A stretch of DNA of 64,000 nt from Bacillus sp. ISL-18 (GCF_018613415.1 NZ_JAGGQG010000006.1:310001-374000), one strand, 5' to 3'; counted from the stretch's first letter, positions 43,473 to 53,143 are shown. Numbers and translations: made by a program. The notes: generated by a model not told the origin, from the letters alone.

Positions 43473-44795
43473 TTGAAGCGTAAACAAGCAATCATAATCG
43501 GCGGAGGAATGGCAGGAAAGTTAATTGCCGCGGCAATAGCACCTTATTTTCATAGTGTGTTAATTTTGGAGAAAGATGCACGGCCTGAAAATAAGCACAC
43601 TGTTAGGAAAGGAACTCCGCAAGCACACCACATTCATGCCCTCCTTCATGCGGGAGATCAGGCATTAGAAAGACTATTTCCCGGGTTTCAAAATGATATG
43701 ATAGACCGAGGATCGATTAAAATAGATTCCCTAAAGGATCTGGCGTGGTTCCATCATGGGGCTTGGAAACCGCGGTTTCCAAGCGAAGATTCGACTCTAT
43801 TACAGACAAGGCCCTTGCTTGAATCGTATGTGGAGGAAAGGGTAAGTAAAATTGAAAATGTCACTTATAGATACGGAATAAAGGTTGGATCATTTATTTT
43901 AAGGGATGATCAGAGCGGGGTCCGTGGTGTAGAAGTTCTTCAGGAAAACAAAACGAAAACGATTTTCGGAGATTTAGTGATCGATACAAGTGGTAACGCT
44001 TCGTTTACAAAAGAATGGCTCGAGAAGCAAGGGCGTAAGGTCTTTGAAGAAAAGGTTAACATAGGACTTTGTTATGCCACTCGAAAATTCACATTACCAG
44101 AGGCTCCAAAGGATTTTAAAATTAAGATCATATATCCGGACCCAGCCGCTAAGGAAACCATTGGCGGAACCTTGTCATTGGTCGAAAACAATCAATGTTT
44201 CGTAACGCTGAATGGATATTTACATACATTAAATCCTGCTGACGTGAAAGATGCTGAAGGCTTTATTCAAAAAACGTCTAGTTTACCCCTTCCTGATATT
44301 TTTGAAGAGATACAAACAGGAACCTCTGAAACGGAAACGGCGATTTATCAAGTTCCACAAATTAGTTGGCGCCACTTTGAACGAGTGAATTTACCCGATG
44401 GATTACTAGTGGCGGGTGATTCGCTGTGCCGAATCGATCCCGTGTTTGGACAAGGAATGAGTATGGCAGCATTGGAAGCCCTGGCAATTGGAGATTTCAT
44501 CGCTTCCACATCACCAAGTAGGCAATTGAAAAAATTACAAAAAAAATTAGCAAAAATCATTGCCCCTGTCTGGTTAATGGTCATTTGTGAGGATTTTCGA
44601 TATGAGGAGGTTAAAGGGAAAAAACCATTTGGTTTAAAGGTGCTGCAATGGTATGTTAAACAGATATTCTTATTGTCATCAAAAAATAATGCCATCTATA
44701 AAGATTTAGTAAAAGTGACCAATCTAGTAAGTCCACCAACCATTCTATTTAAACCATCGACGATAAAAGAAGTTTTAAGACCTAATAAATTATGA
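43473..44795 (+). CDS. FAD-dependent oxidoreductase
   Basis: A 440-residue flavoprotein of the PHBH/geranylgeranyl-reductase-like fold. The FAD loop is IIIGGGMAGKLIA near residues 6-18, followed by ILEKDARP. A second FAD motif is LLVAGDSLCRIDPVFGQGMSMAALEA near residue 310. The string QAHHIHALLHAG resembles that of FAD-dependent epoxidase-like bacterial proteins. It probably hydroxylates, epoxidises or desaturates a hydrophobic substrate. The start is uncertain: a TTG at 43473 has GGAG four bases before it, while an ATG at 43446 has no site. It adjoins the IS607 remnant, and transfer with it cannot be excluded. Confidence 0.78.
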   Translation: MKRKQAIIIGGGMAGKLIAAAIAPYFHSVLILEKDARPENKHTVRKGTPQAHHIHALLHAGDQALERLFPGFQNDMIDRGSIKIDSLKDLAWFHHGAWKPRFPSEDSTLLQTRPLLESYVEERVSKIENVTYRYGIKVGSFILRDDQSGVRGVEVLQENKTKTIFGDLVIDTSGNASFTKEWLEKQGRKVFEEKVNIGLCYATRKFTLPEAPKDFKIKIIYPDPAAKETIGGTLSLVENNQCFVTLNGYLHTLNPADVKDAEGFIQKTSSLPLPDIFEEIQTGTSETETAIYQVPQISWRHFERVNLPDGLLVAGDSLCRIDPVFGQGMSMAALEALAIGDFIASTSPSRQLKKLQKKLAKIIAPVWLMVICEDFRYEEVKGKKPFGLKVLQWYVKQIFLLSSKNNAIYKDLVKVTNLVSPPTILFKPSTIKEVLRPNKL

Positions 44796-44852
44796 TTGGA
44801 TAGGTAGATTCATAATAATTAGAAAACATCCTGCTTTTTCTGGTTTTCCATC

Positions 44853-44881
44853 TTGACAATTTGCCCATTTCTATAGATAAT
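44853..44881 (+). promoter_or_regulatory. Sigma-A promoter of the proBA T-box leader
   Basis: -35 TTGACA (44853-44858) and -10 GATAAT (44876-44881) with a 17-base spacer, just upstream of the T-box leader. Confidence 0.8.
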
Positions 44882-44885
44882 CAAA

Positions 44886-45126
44886 TAAATAAAAAAAGTA
44901 AATGGTATGGGACTAGTAAACGATTGGAATGTGTTAGAGAGTGAAACCCAAAGGCTGAAAGGTTTCTCACAGAAAGATGGTTGAACCTGCCCTTTTAACA
45001 GCTGCTTATGCAAACATAAGCCGTTTCCCTCGTTACGGGTTGAAGAGGATGCATTGCATCAATAAAGGTGGTACCGCGGAAACGATTTTTCCGTCCTTTT
45101 TTAAGGACAGAAGAATCGTTTTTTTA
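44886..45126 (+). promoter_or_regulatory. T-box leader (tRNA-Pro) controlling proBA
   Basis: The conserved T-box antiterminator sequence AAAGGTGGTACCGCGG is at 45064-45079 and is followed by a terminator. The 5' part forms a long stem I with GAGAGTGAAACC and GGTTTCTC segments. A CCT proline codon at 44986-44988, in TTGAACCTGCC, fits the specifier position. Uncharged tRNA-Pro should pair with specifier and T-box and permit read-through into proBA when proline is short. The downstream proline genes agree with this specificity. Confidence 0.9.
45081..45126 (+). terminator. T-box-controlled terminator upstream of proB
   Basis: AACGATT/AATCGTT outer arms with an inner GTCC/GGAC stem, followed by seven T. 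The 5' arm overlaps the region used by the antiterminator. Confidence 0.88.
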
Positions 45127-45155
45127 TTTTTTAACATGAAAGGTCGTACGAAAAA

Positions 45156-46268
45156 ATGAAAAAACAGCTGGTGGTCGTAAAAATTGGAAGCAGTTCATTA
45201 ACCAATGCGACAGGATCCATTTCCGAAGAAAAAATGCGTGATCATGTGGAGGCACTTGCCTGCTTAAAAGCAAAAGGACATGAAGTGATCCTGATTTCAT
45301 CCGGTGCTGTTGCAGCAGGATTCGGCTCCCTTGGCTATCCGGCAAGACCCAAAACGACAGCTGGGAAACAGGCCGCCGCCGCAGTTGGACAAGGGCTATT
45401 AATGCAGCATTACATTGATCTTTTTAATGAGTTTGATATGGTGCCAGCCCAAATGTTATTAACGAGAGAAGATTTTTACAGCCAGACACGCTTTCAAAAT
45501 CTTTTTTCTACGATCCATGAGCTGCTCGGGCGGGGTGTCATCCCTATCATAAATGAAAATGATTCGGTTTCGATTGAGGAATTAACTTTTGGTGACAACG
45601 ATTTGTTATCGGCTCTCGTCAGCGGCTTCTTACATGCCAATGCCTTGATTATTTTAACAGACATTAATGGGCTTTATGATGGCAATCCCAACGTATCAAA
45701 GGATGCGAAAAAGTTTAATTTTATCCCAGAGGTTTCGGATGAGCTGCTTAGTTTTGCTGGGGAAAGTGGTTCATCTGTCGGCACTGGCGGAATGAAATCA
45801 AAATTGCAGGCAGCAAAAAAGGCTCTATCTCTTGGTGTCAGCGTTTTTGTTGGTACTGGGAAAGGGAAGGAAAAGCTAGCCGATATTCTAGCGGGTAAAG
45901 GCGATGGAACCTATATTGGCGGTCCCTTTCATACACAAATGCAAATGAGAAAGCAATGGATTGCATATCATTCCCAAGTCGGCGGTGTCATTGAAATCGA
46001 TGATGGGGCAGAAAATGCCATTATGTTCCATGGGAAAAGTCTATTGCCCGTAGGAGTCACAAAAGTAGATGGGGACTTTAATGCCTTGGATGTCGTGGAA
46101 GTGAGAAATCAAAAAGGGAAATTAGTCGGTAAAGGACAGGTTTTTTATTCCGCGAAGGATTTAGTAAGTGTCAAGGGCTTGCCTAGTGAACAAGCGAAAA
46201 GTTTTTCAATAAACAAAAAAGCAGAAGTGATTCATCGTGATAACTGGGTCAAACTACCAAAGGAGTGA
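45156..46268 (+). CDS. proB: Glutamate 5-kinase
   Basis: A 370-residue two-domain enzyme: an amino-acid-kinase domain (VKIGSSSLT at the start, [44 protein letters not shown]) and a C-terminal PUA domain (about 280-360). It phosphorylates glutamate, the first step of proline synthesis, and in most bacteria is feedback-inhibited by proline. It is the first gene after the T-box leader; proA begins seven bases past its stop. The ATG follows GAAAGG with fairly long spacing. Confidence 0.96.
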   Translation: MKKQLVVVKIGSSSLTNATGSISEEKMRDHVEALACLKAKGHEVILISSGAVAAGFGSLGYPARPKTTAGKQAAAAVGQGLLMQHYIDLFNEFDMVPAQMLLTREDFYSQTRFQNLFSTIHELLGRGVIPIINENDSVSIEELTFGDNDLLSALVSGFLHANALIILTDINGLYDGNPNVSKDAKKFNFIPEVSDELLSFAGESGSSVGTGGMKSKLQAAKKALSLGVSVFVGTGKGKEKLADILAGKGDGTYIGGPFHTQMQMRKQWIAYHSQVGGVIEIDDGAENAIMFHGKSLLPVGVTKVDGDFNALDVVEVRNQKGKLVGKGQVFYSAKDLVSVKGLPSEQAKSFSINKKAEVIHRDNWVKLPKE

Positions 46269-46275
46269 TTGGAGA

Positions 46276-47517
46276 ATGGGAGAACTGTTGCAGAAAGCAA
46301 AGAAATTAAAAAAGGCGTCAAAGCAATTGGGGATCATTTCGACTGGTGAAAAAAATGCGGCATTGTTGAAAGTAGCGGATCATCTCTTAACGGAGAAAGA
46401 ATTCATCCTCGAAGAGAATGCTAAGGATTTACAAGCAGGAAAAGAACGAGGACTTTCTGAATCCCTCCTTGACCGCTTGCTTTTAACAGAGGAAAGAATA
46501 GAACAGATTGTGGATGGTGTGAGGCAATTAGTTCAGTTAGATGATCCAATTGGCGAAACAATTGAAGCTTGGGAGAGACCGAACGGTTTACAAATTGAAA
46601 CGATTCGAGTCCCGCTTGGAGTGGTCGGTATGGTCTACGAGGCCCGTCCAAACGTAACGGTGGATGCCGGAAGTCTTTGTTTAAAAGCGGGGAATGCAGT
46701 GCTGTTACGCGGTAGTTCCTCTGCTATTTATTCCAATAAAGCTCTTGTTCAGGTCATGCGTGAGGCCTTAGAAGGAACGGCAATCCCTATGGATGCTGTA
46801 CAATTGCTGGAGGATACGAGCCGCGAAACTGCCTCTGAAATGTTCAAATTAAATGATTATCTCGATGTTCTGATCCCACGCGGCGGGGCGGGATTGATTC
46901 AAACCGTTGTTCAGAATGCGACGGTGCCTGTATTGGAGACCGGCGTTGGAAACTGCCATATCTTTATTGACGAAACTGCCGAAAAGGAAATGGCGATTGA
47001 AATTGCCATCAATGCAAAGTTACATCGTCCATCCGTTTGTAATGCCGCTGAAACGGTTTTAATCCATGAAAACTGGCAGTATACTTCAGAATTATTAAGC
47101 CGTTTGCAAGATAAACAGGTTGAACTGCGCGGTGATCATTCGTTAGTTTCAGCTTATCCGTTTGTGAAACCAGCAACCGAGGAAGATTGGGCCAGTGAAT
47201 TTTTAGCCCCAATTTTGGCAGTGAAACAAGTGAGCGATGTGAGTGAAGCGATTAACCATATTGACCAATATGGAACGAAGCATTCAGAAGCCATCATCGG
47301 TGAGAATGAGGAAAATGTTCATTTATTCTTCCGAGCTATAGATGCTGCCGTCCTTTATCATAATGCGTCCACTCGTTTTACAGATGGAGAACAGTTTGGC
47401 TATGGCGCTGAAATTGGAATTAGCACACAAAAACTTCATGCCCGTGGTCCAATGGGTCTAAAAGCGTTAACCACGACGAAAGCGATTGTCCGCGGAACAG
47501 GACAAATTCGTTCGTGA
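46276..47517 (+). CDS. proA: Glutamate-5-semialdehyde dehydrogenase (gamma-glutamyl phosphate reductase)
   Basis: A 413-residue ALDH-fold reductase. Diagnostic segments are [33 protein letters not shown], the catalytic cysteine in [15 protein letters not shown] and [23 protein letters not shown] near the end. With proB it converts glutamate to glutamate semialdehyde. GGAGTGATTGGAGA lies before the ATG, spanning the end of proB. The third enzyme, pyrroline-5-carboxylate reductase, is not adjacent. A terminator follows. Confidence 0.97.
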   Translation: MGELLQKAKKLKKASKQLGIISTGEKNAALLKVADHLLTEKEFILEENAKDLQAGKERGLSESLLDRLLLTEERIEQIVDGVRQLVQLDDPIGETIEAWERPNGLQIETIRVPLGVVGMVYEARPNVTVDAGSLCLKAGNAVLLRGSSSAIYSNKALVQVMREALEGTAIPMDAVQLLEDTSRETASEMFKLNDYLDVLIPRGGAGLIQTVVQNATVPVLETGVGNCHIFIDETAEKEMAIEIAINAKLHRPSVCNAAETVLIHENWQYTSELLSRLQDKQVELRGDHSLVSAYPFVKPATEEDWASEFLAPILAVKQVSDVSEAINHIDQYGTKHSEAIIGENEENVHLFFRAIDAAVLYHNASTRFTDGEQFGYGAEIGISTQKLHARGPMGLKALTTTKAIVRGTGQIRS

Positions 47518-47525
47518 TTTTTGGG

Positions 47526-47554
47526 AAATAGTGCAGAAATGCGCTATTTTTTTT
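47526..47554 (+). terminator. Intrinsic terminator after proBA
   Basis: AATAGTGCA, loop GAAA, TGCGCTATT (one mismatch), then eight T. Confidence 0.85.
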
Positions 47555-47611
47555 ATGCTTTGATATAATGGAATACAAACATGTATTCTCATGAGGTAAG
47601 TTGGTGAGCTT

Positions 47612-49888
47612 GTGGCAAGTGACATTCATATATCAGTAAGAACACTTGTAGAGCATGTTTTTAAGAGCGGCAGTATTGACGCACGGTTCCGTTCGCAAAC
47701 AGCTCTGTTGGATGGAACACGGATCCATCAAAAAATTCAAAAGACCTATCAAGATGGTGATCAGAAGGAAGTATTGGTAAGTACCAAGATTGAGTATGAT
47801 GGTCTCACATTCACGATTGATGGGAGATGTGACGGTCTTATATTCCACGATGACAAGATCACCATTGACGAAATTAAATCCTTTTCCCAGCCATTTGATC
47901 AACTGGAAGCAGAAGGTTATCCGGTTCATTGGGCTCAAGCTAAAATGTATGCCTATATAGTGGCATTGGACAAGGAACTGGAAGAAATTGATGTCCAGTT
48001 AACCTATGTTCACGTTGAAACGGAAGAGAAAAAATCACTTAGGCAGACGTATACATTTTTAGAGCTGACGAGATTTGTCATGGAGGTTATCGCAAGCTAT
48101 GCTCCCTATGCCAAATTGCTGAATGACCATCGTTTGAAACGAAATGAAAGCTGTAGAGAGCTAGCATTTCCGTTTAAAACATACCGCAATGGACAAAGAA
48201 AATTAGCAGGTGCCGTATATAAGATGATTGTCGACAAAAAGAATTTATTTGCAAAAGCTCCAACAGGGATTGGAAAAACCATTTCCACACTTTTTCCAGC
48301 CATGAAAGCAATCGGTGAAGGAGAGCTAAACCGAATTTTCTATCTTACTGCCAAAACGATTACCCGAACGTCGGCGGAAGAAGCGTTTTCGCGGATGGAA
48401 TCCTGCGGGCTATGTACCAAGACGGTTACCATTACGGCAAAGGACAAGGTCTGTTTCCAAGAGGAAACCAATTGTCAAAAGGATATTTGTGAGTTTGCAA
48501 ATGGTTATTATGATCGGATTAATGATGCGATATTCGATATTCTCTCAAACGAAAACCAGCTTACACGTAAAGTGATAGAAAGCTATGCACGGAAGTATAC
48601 AGTCTGCCCGTTTGAATATTCCCTTGATCTCGCCTATTCGGTTGATGCCATTATTTGTGATTATAATTATATCTTTGACCCGCGTGTTTCATTAAAACGT
48701 TTGTTAGAAGAGCAAAAGAAATCCACCGCTTTATTGGTGGATGAAGCGCATAATCTTATCGACCGCGGCCGGGAGATGTTTTCTGCCTCTTTAAGCAAGG
48801 AGCCTTTTCTTCAATTGAAAAAGGAATATAAAGGAGTCAATCAGACTATATACGACGCTGCCAGTAAAATGAATGCCTGGTTCATTCAATTAAAAAAGAG
48901 CCATGAAAGTCAAAAGGAATTTGTTTTAGAACAGCTTGAAGAAGACTTTTTAGAAGAAATCCGCCAATTTGCCATGATCTCAGAACAAGTTTTGCCACTC
49001 GACACTTCACCATTGTTACTGGAAACTTATTTTATGGTCAACCAATTTATCAAAATTGCTGAATTACTAGATGACCATTTTATCATTTATGGCGAAAAAG
49101 AACGGAATAATCTAAAAATCAAATTGTTTTGTTTGAATCCATCCCAGCTGCTTCAGCAAATGGGAAAGGGATACCGCGCAAAGATATTTTTCTCCGCAAC
49201 GCTTTCTCCGCTGCCCTATTATCAGGAGATTCTGGGCGGCGGTAAAGAGGATTATGCCTTAAACATCCCCTCACCGTTTAGTGAAGAGCAGGTAGAAGTG
49301 TTTATTAAACCATTGTCGACCCGATACCGCGATCGCGAACGAACGAAGAATGCGATCGTTACCGTCATTCAATCGCTGCTAAAAAAACGTCCGGGAAATT
49401 ACTTGATTTTCTTTCCATCTTATCAATATTTACTAGACGTTTACGAGCAGTTTAAACTGGCCGATGATACCACCCAAACACTCATCCAAGAATCTGGGAT
49501 GACGGAGAGAAAAAGAGAAGACTTTCTAGCTGCATTTAAACCTGACCAAACCGAGACATTGGTTGGATTTGCTGTTCTTGGAGGAATTTTTTCAGAGGGG
49601 GTGGATTTAATTGGCGATCGTTTAAATGGTGTAGTGGTGATTGGGGTAGGCTTACCACAGCTTTGTTTCGAAAGAAATCTGATTAAAGACCATTTTGCTT
49701 CCCTTGGGAAGAATGGCTATGACTATGCCTATGTGTATCCGGGGATTAACAAAGTATTACAGGCGGGCGGAAGATTGATTCGCTCTGAACAGGATCATGG
49801 GACGATTGTTTTAGTCGACGATCGCTTCTTACAAAGGCCGTATCAACAGTTACTGCCGAGTGAATGGAGACAATTCACTCTCATTTAA
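47612..49888 (+). CDS. XPD/DinG-like Fe-S helicase fused to a PD-(D/E)XK nuclease domain
   Basis: A 758-residue protein. Residues 1-165 look like a RecB/Cas4-type PD-(D/E)XK nuclease, with D74 in GRCDG and E87-x-K89 in IDEIKS. The rest is an SF2 helicase: Walker A KAPTGIGKT near 215-223, four Fe-S cysteines (VCFQEETNCQKDIC then TVCPFEYS), DEAH box LVDEAHN, FFSATLSP and the late QAGGRLIRSEQDHG motif VI. Such fusions are found in Firmicutes and probably act in DNA repair. A GTG start follows GGTGAG closely. Alternative upstream starts are not supported. Confidence 0.87.
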   Translation: MASDIHISVRTLVEHVFKSGSIDARFRSQTALLDGTRIHQKIQKTYQDGDQKEVLVSTKIEYDGLTFTIDGRCDGLIFHDDKITIDEIKSFSQPFDQLEAEGYPVHWAQAKMYAYIVALDKELEEIDVQLTYVHVETEEKKSLRQTYTFLELTRFVMEVIASYAPYAKLLNDHRLKRNESCRELAFPFKTYRNGQRKLAGAVYKMIVDKKNLFAKAPTGIGKTISTLFPAMKAIGEGELNRIFYLTAKTITRTSAEEAFSRMESCGLCTKTVTITAKDKVCFQEETNCQKDICEFANGYYDRINDAIFDILSNENQLTRKVIESYARKYTVCPFEYSLDLAYSVDAIICDYNYIFDPRVSLKRLLEEQKKSTALLVDEAHNLIDRGREMFSASLSKEPFLQLKKEYKGVNQTIYDAASKMNAWFIQLKKSHESQKEFVLEQLEEDFLEEIRQFAMISEQVLPLDTSPLLLETYFMVNQFIKIAELLDDHFIIYGEKERNNLKIKLFCLNPSQLLQQMGKGYRAKIFFSATLSPLPYYQEILGGGKEDYALNIPSPFSEEQVEVFIKPLSTRYRDRERTKNAIVTVIQSLLKKRPGNYLIFFPSYQYLLDVYEQFKLADDTTQTLIQESGMTERKREDFLAAFKPDQTETLVGFAVLGGIFSEGVDLIGDRLNGVVVIGVGLPQLCFERNLIKDHFASLGKNGYDYAYVYPGINKVLQAGGRLIRSEQDHGTIVLVDDRFLQRPYQQLLPSEWRQFTLI

Positions 49889-49900
49889 ATCATATTTTTA

Positions 49901-49935
49901 AAAGCCGCCAAAAAATGGGCGGCTTATTTATTTTA
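49901..49935 (+). terminator. Intrinsic terminator after the XPD-like helicase
   Basis: AAGCCGCC/GGCGGCTT arms with a loop of A, then TATTTATTTT. Confidence 0.85.
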
Positions 49936-50020
49936 CATTTTCGTGTCAAGTTTGGAACTTGCTTCATATAATTAAAGAAAAGTTGCGCACGGTAAAAACT
50001 TTAGAAAAGGGGAAAGAGAA

Positions 50021-50275
50021 ATGGCTAATACTAAAAAAATCAAATTGGTGAATGGAGAAAAAGGAAATGTAATCAAAATTACGTCGTTAAATTTAGAGGG
50101 TGTAATGAGAAGAAGATTATTAGATTTGGGATTTGTTGCCGGGGCGTTAGTGGAAGTCGTCCGTAAAAGTCCATTAGGAGACCCGATTGCCTTCCGGGTA
50201 AGTCAAACTACGATTGCCCTCCGTAAAGAGGAAAGCTCACAAATTGAAGGGGAGCTGTTATTAAATGGGGAATGA
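50021..50275 (+). CDS. feoA: Ferrous iron transport protein A
   Basis: An 84-residue SH3-like FeoA domain with MRRRLLDLGFVAGALVEVVRKSPLGDPIAFRV, the family core. FeoA is a small cytosolic partner needed for FeoB function. It is first of a three-gene operon; the FeoB GTPase gene starts 11 bases before its stop. AAGGGG(AAAG) precedes the ATG. No good Fur box was recognised upstream. Confidence 0.95.
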   Translation: MANTKKIKLVNGEKGNVIKITSLNLEGVMRRRLLDLGFVAGALVEVVRKSPLGDPIAFRVSQTTIALRKEESSQIEGELLLNGE

Positions 50276-50954
50276 ATTCCGAATTGCACTAGCAGGTAAC
50301 CCGAACACAGGGAAGAGCACCTTGTTCAATGCTTTAACAGGCTTAAGGCAGCATACTGGAAATTGGGCAGGGAAGACAGTTACCCTTGCAGAAGGCAGCG
50401 TTCCGTTCAAAGATAAGACCTTCCATTTAATCGACCTGCCCGGAACCTATTCCCTTTTTTCAAATTCAACAGATGAAGAGGTTGCTAGAAATTATATTGT
50501 TTTCGAAAAGCCGGATGTTACCCTTGTTGTCTTGGATGCGACCTCATTGGAGCGTAATTTCAATCTTGCCTTACAGGTATTAGAAATGACAAAAAATGTG
50601 GTGATTTGTATCAATCTCATTGATGTAGCAGAGCAGCAAGGCATCCATATCAATGAACGGCTGTTAACAAATCGGTTAGGTGTACCGGTGATAAAAATTT
50701 CCGCTCGGAATAAAGTAGGCTTTCCTATGCTGCTTGATACGATTGATCGAATTGTAACGGGAAAAATAGAATGCCATCCCGCCCAAATGAAATATCCTCA
50801 AGAAATTGAAGAAAAGATCAACATCATTGAACCAAAGGTTCGTGATCTGGTGGGGAATTATATATCCTCTCGCTGGGTTTCTCTCAGACTACTAGACGGA
50901 GATGAGACGCTTCTTAACGAGATTACTAAACGAATGGTGCCGGAGGAGGTCTAG
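50265..50954 (+). CDS. feoB: FeoB GTPase domain (split FeoB, N-terminal part)
   Basis: A 229-residue protein with only the cytosolic G domain and GDI-like helices of FeoB. G1 is AGNPNTGKST, G2 lies in NWAGKTVT, G3 is DLPGTYSL, G4 is NLID and G5 is SARNKVG. It stops with TAG at 50954 just where the membrane domain would follow. That domain is a separate gene whose ATG is at 50957, with GGAGG (50943-50947) placed correctly before it. The split thus looks organised rather than a chance frameshift. The G4 motif differs slightly from the usual NxxD with Met. Confidence 0.9.
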   Translation: MGNEFRIALAGNPNTGKSTLFNALTGLRQHTGNWAGKTVTLAEGSVPFKDKTFHLIDLPGTYSLFSNSTDEEVARNYIVFEKPDVTLVVLDATSLERNFNLALQVLEMTKNVVICINLIDVAEQQGIHINERLLTNRLGVPVIKISARNKVGFPMLLDTIDRIVTGKIECHPAQMKYPQEIEEKINIIEPKVRDLVGNYISSRWVSLRLLDGDETLLNEITKRMVPEEV

Positions 50955-50956
50955 AA

Positions 50957-52330
50957 ATGAGCATTCAAGAGCTATTTACCGAGGCCCAGTCCTTGTCGAC
51001 ATCGAAACTGCGGGATGAAATTGTCCAGCGGCTTTATGATCGAAGCCGTCAATTATGCAATGAAGGAATCTCTTATACGAAATCAAAACAGGATACGCGG
51101 ACCGAAAAACTGGATAGCATCTTTACCTCTCCTATCTTTGGCTTCCCGATTATGATAACTATGTTAGGGGTGCTGTTTTATTTAACCATCGCTGGGGCAA
51201 ATATACCGTCTTCATTACTCGCTGAATTATTTGGCTTCATAGAAGGGAAAATAACCTTCCTCTTCCATGCCATTCATGCTCCTGATTGGCTCCATGGAGT
51301 GTTAGTGTTGGGTTTATATAGGGGGACAACGTGGGTCATAAGTGTTATGCTGCCACCGATGGCGATCTTTTTTCCAGCCTTTTCCCTATTAGAGAATTAT
51401 GGATACCTTCCGCGAGTTGCTTTTAATATGGACCGCTTATTTAAACGAGTCGGGGCTCATGGGAAACAATCGTTAACAATGGCAATGGGATTTGGCTGTA
51501 ACGCTGCCGCTGTTATTTCGACCAGAATAATTGAATCACCAAGAGAAAGAATGCTGGCCATTTTAACGAATAATTTTGTCCCATGTAATGGCCGGTGGGG
51601 GACCTTAATCTTGTTAGCATCCTTATTCATGGCCGCTAATTTTACCGGCGGCTTAAAATCACTCATTACCACAGGAGTAATTGTAGGAATTGTCTTATTT
51701 GGAATAATTGTGACCTTCTTTGTCTCTTGGGCGCTATCGAAAACAGCACTTAAAGGGATTCCTACCCATTATACGTTAGAACTGCCGCCCTACCGTAAAC
51801 CGAAAATTCTTGATACTGTGATTCGTTCTTCCTTAACAAAATCATGGTCGGTATTAGTCCGTGCTGTTAAAGTGGCAGCCCCGGCAGCGATTCTTACGTG
51901 GGTGTTTGCTAATATTTATATTGGTGACACCAGTATCCTCATGTATGCGGTAAATTTCTTAGACCCGTTTGGAAAATTGCTCGGTCTTGATGGCTATATC
52001 ATGATGGCGTTTATCCTTGGTCTGCCTGCGAATGAAATTGTCCTGCCCATTCTTTTAATGGGCTATCTATCAACAGGATCGTTAACGGAAGTGGATAATT
52101 TAGTTGATTTAAAACAAATTTTCCTAGACCATGGCTGGACGTGGCTTACTGCACTTAACATGATGCTATTCTCCCTCTTGCATTATCCATGTGGTACCAC
52201 GTTATTAAATATCTATAAAGAAACTAAAAGTAAAAAATGGACGTTTCTTGCCTTCCTAATTCCAACCGTCATTGCAATCGTTATTCCACTTATCATCACA
52301 CAGACCGTAAGAATGTTCGGTTTAGTCTAG
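50957..52330 (+). CDS. feoB: FeoB membrane domain (split FeoB, C-terminal part)
   Basis: A 457-residue protein with a cytosolic N-terminal part (about 1-55) and eight or more transmembrane segments. Gate motifs are GFGCNAAAVISTRII and LTNNFVPCNGRWGTL, the variant seen in part of the FeoB family instead of GCNVPA and SCSARLP; ELPPYRKPK and LPANEIVLPI are typical. It forms the ferrous iron path in the inner membrane, and with the separate GTPase should rebuild FeoB. It begins two bases after the GTPase stop. Confidence 0.9.
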   Translation: MSIQELFTEAQSLSTSKLRDEIVQRLYDRSRQLCNEGISYTKSKQDTRTEKLDSIFTSPIFGFPIMITMLGVLFYLTIAGANIPSSLLAELFGFIEGKITFLFHAIHAPDWLHGVLVLGLYRGTTWVISVMLPPMAIFFPAFSLLENYGYLPRVAFNMDRLFKRVGAHGKQSLTMAMGFGCNAAAVISTRIIESPRERMLAILTNNFVPCNGRWGTLILLASLFMAANFTGGLKSLITTGVIVGIVLFGIIVTFFVSWALSKTALKGIPTHYTLELPPYRKPKILDTVIRSSLTKSWSVLVRAVKVAAPAAILTWVFANIYIGDTSILMYAVNFLDPFGKLLGLDGYIMMAFILGLPANEIVLPILLMGYLSTGSLTEVDNLVDLKQIFLDHGWTWLTALNMMLFSLLHYPCGTTLLNIYKETKSKKWTFLAFLIPTVIAIVIPLIITQTVRMFGLV

Positions 52331-52343
52331 ATTTATAACAAAT

Positions 52344-52375
52344 GCCCGCCAATTGAAATTAGCGGGCCTTTGTTT
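52344..52375. terminator. Terminator after the feo operon
   Basis: GCCCGC/GCGGGC arms with a 12-base loop and CTTTGTTT. The opposing gene ends at 52381 and may use it too. Confidence 0.8.
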
Positions 52376-52380
52376 AGACT

Positions 52381-52677
52381 CTATTTCTTTTTTTGTATTT
52401 CCTCTGTGATCACAAAGGCAAGGTCATCATTTCCAAATAAAGAGAGTACGCCGAGTAATGTTTCATCGGCAATTTCTCCCGCTTCTTCTTTGGGGACGGT
52501 TAACTCGATGGCCTCTCTTAGGGCAGGATTGGAAGATTGGTTCGGATATGCCCGTAAGTATACTTCTTCGGGATCGAGGTCATGATTGACGCACCACTGG
52601 GCAAAGACGAGGATCATCATTTTTTCTTCCCCTTGGTAGTGTTGAATAATCTTTTCTTCTAATTCTTTTGAATTCAT
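52381..52677 (-). CDS. 98-residue hypothetical protein
   Basis: A soluble, acidic, mostly helical protein starting MNSKELEEKIIQHYQGEEKMM. AAAGGAGATATTTAG precedes the ATG. The pattern FAQWCVNHDLDPEEVYLRAYPNQ resembles small Bacillus proteins of unknown role, but I cannot name a family. No catalytic or binding residues stand out. Confidence 0.65.
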   Translation of the reverse strand: MNSKELEEKIIQHYQGEEKMMILVFAQWCVNHDLDPEEVYLRAYPNQSSNPALREAIELTVPKEEAGEIADETLLGVLSLFGNDDLAFVITEEIQKKK

Positions 52678-52826
52678 CTAAATATCTCCTTTATAGCACT
52701 TAAAAAATTTCAGGAACCAATGATTATATCTCTAATAGTACCATAAAAACATGGGTAAAATTTGGTATGGACATGCTTTTATGAGATACTGTCTATATTC
52801 TTATTTATTGGAAAGGGGAGTTTTAG

Positions 52827-53105
52827 GTGAGCAAAATTGAAGTAGGCGAAATCTTTACCATTAGTGATGAAAGTAATGAGGAGCAGGAAGTAGAAGTACT
52901 AGGAGTCATGACGATTGAGGGAAATGATTACGTTGCAGTTGCCTTTGCTGATGACGTTAGACAAGAAGAAACAGAAGAAGATATTGATATCTTCTTTTTA
53001 AAGGTTGATGAAGAGGGTGATTTTTCCGCGATTGAAAGTGATGAGGAATTTGATAAAGTTTCCGCAGCATTCGATGAAATGATGGACGAAGAAGAAGAAG
53101 AATGA
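52827..53105 (+). CDS. DUF1292 protein (YrzB-like)
   Basis: A 92-residue, very acidic protein with the DUF1292 pattern: start of ITISDESNEEQEVEVLGVMTIEGN type, then DYVAVAFADD, DIDIFFLKVDEEG and a tail of glutamates. Bacillus YrzB, of unknown function, belongs here. A GTG start follows GGGGAGTTTTA. It normally sits near yrrK/yrzL in Bacillus, whereas here no such partner is adjacent, so it may be an extra copy. Confidence 0.85.
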   Translation: MSKIEVGEIFTISDESNEEQEVEVLGVMTIEGNDYVAVAFADDVRQEETEEDIDIFFLKVDEEGDFSAIESDEEFDKVSAAFDEMMDEEEEE

Positions 53106-53114
53106 TTAGGTCAA

Positions 53115-53143
53115 AGAGAGGGATTAGCCCTCTCTTTTTTTTT
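53115..53143 (+). terminator. Intrinsic terminator after the DUF1292 gene
   Basis: AGAGAGGG, loop ATTAG, CCCTCTCT, then a long T run. Confidence 0.92.

Noticed and set aside
44348..44695. Minus-strand ORF of 115 codons inside the FAD oxidoreductase gene
   Set aside because: Antisense shadow of a gene with clear FAD motifs; no start signal.
50943..50960. Frameshift breaking a normal feoB
   Set aside because: The GTPase ORF ends in a stop and the next ORF has its own GGAGG and ATG at good spacing, so a true split is more likely.
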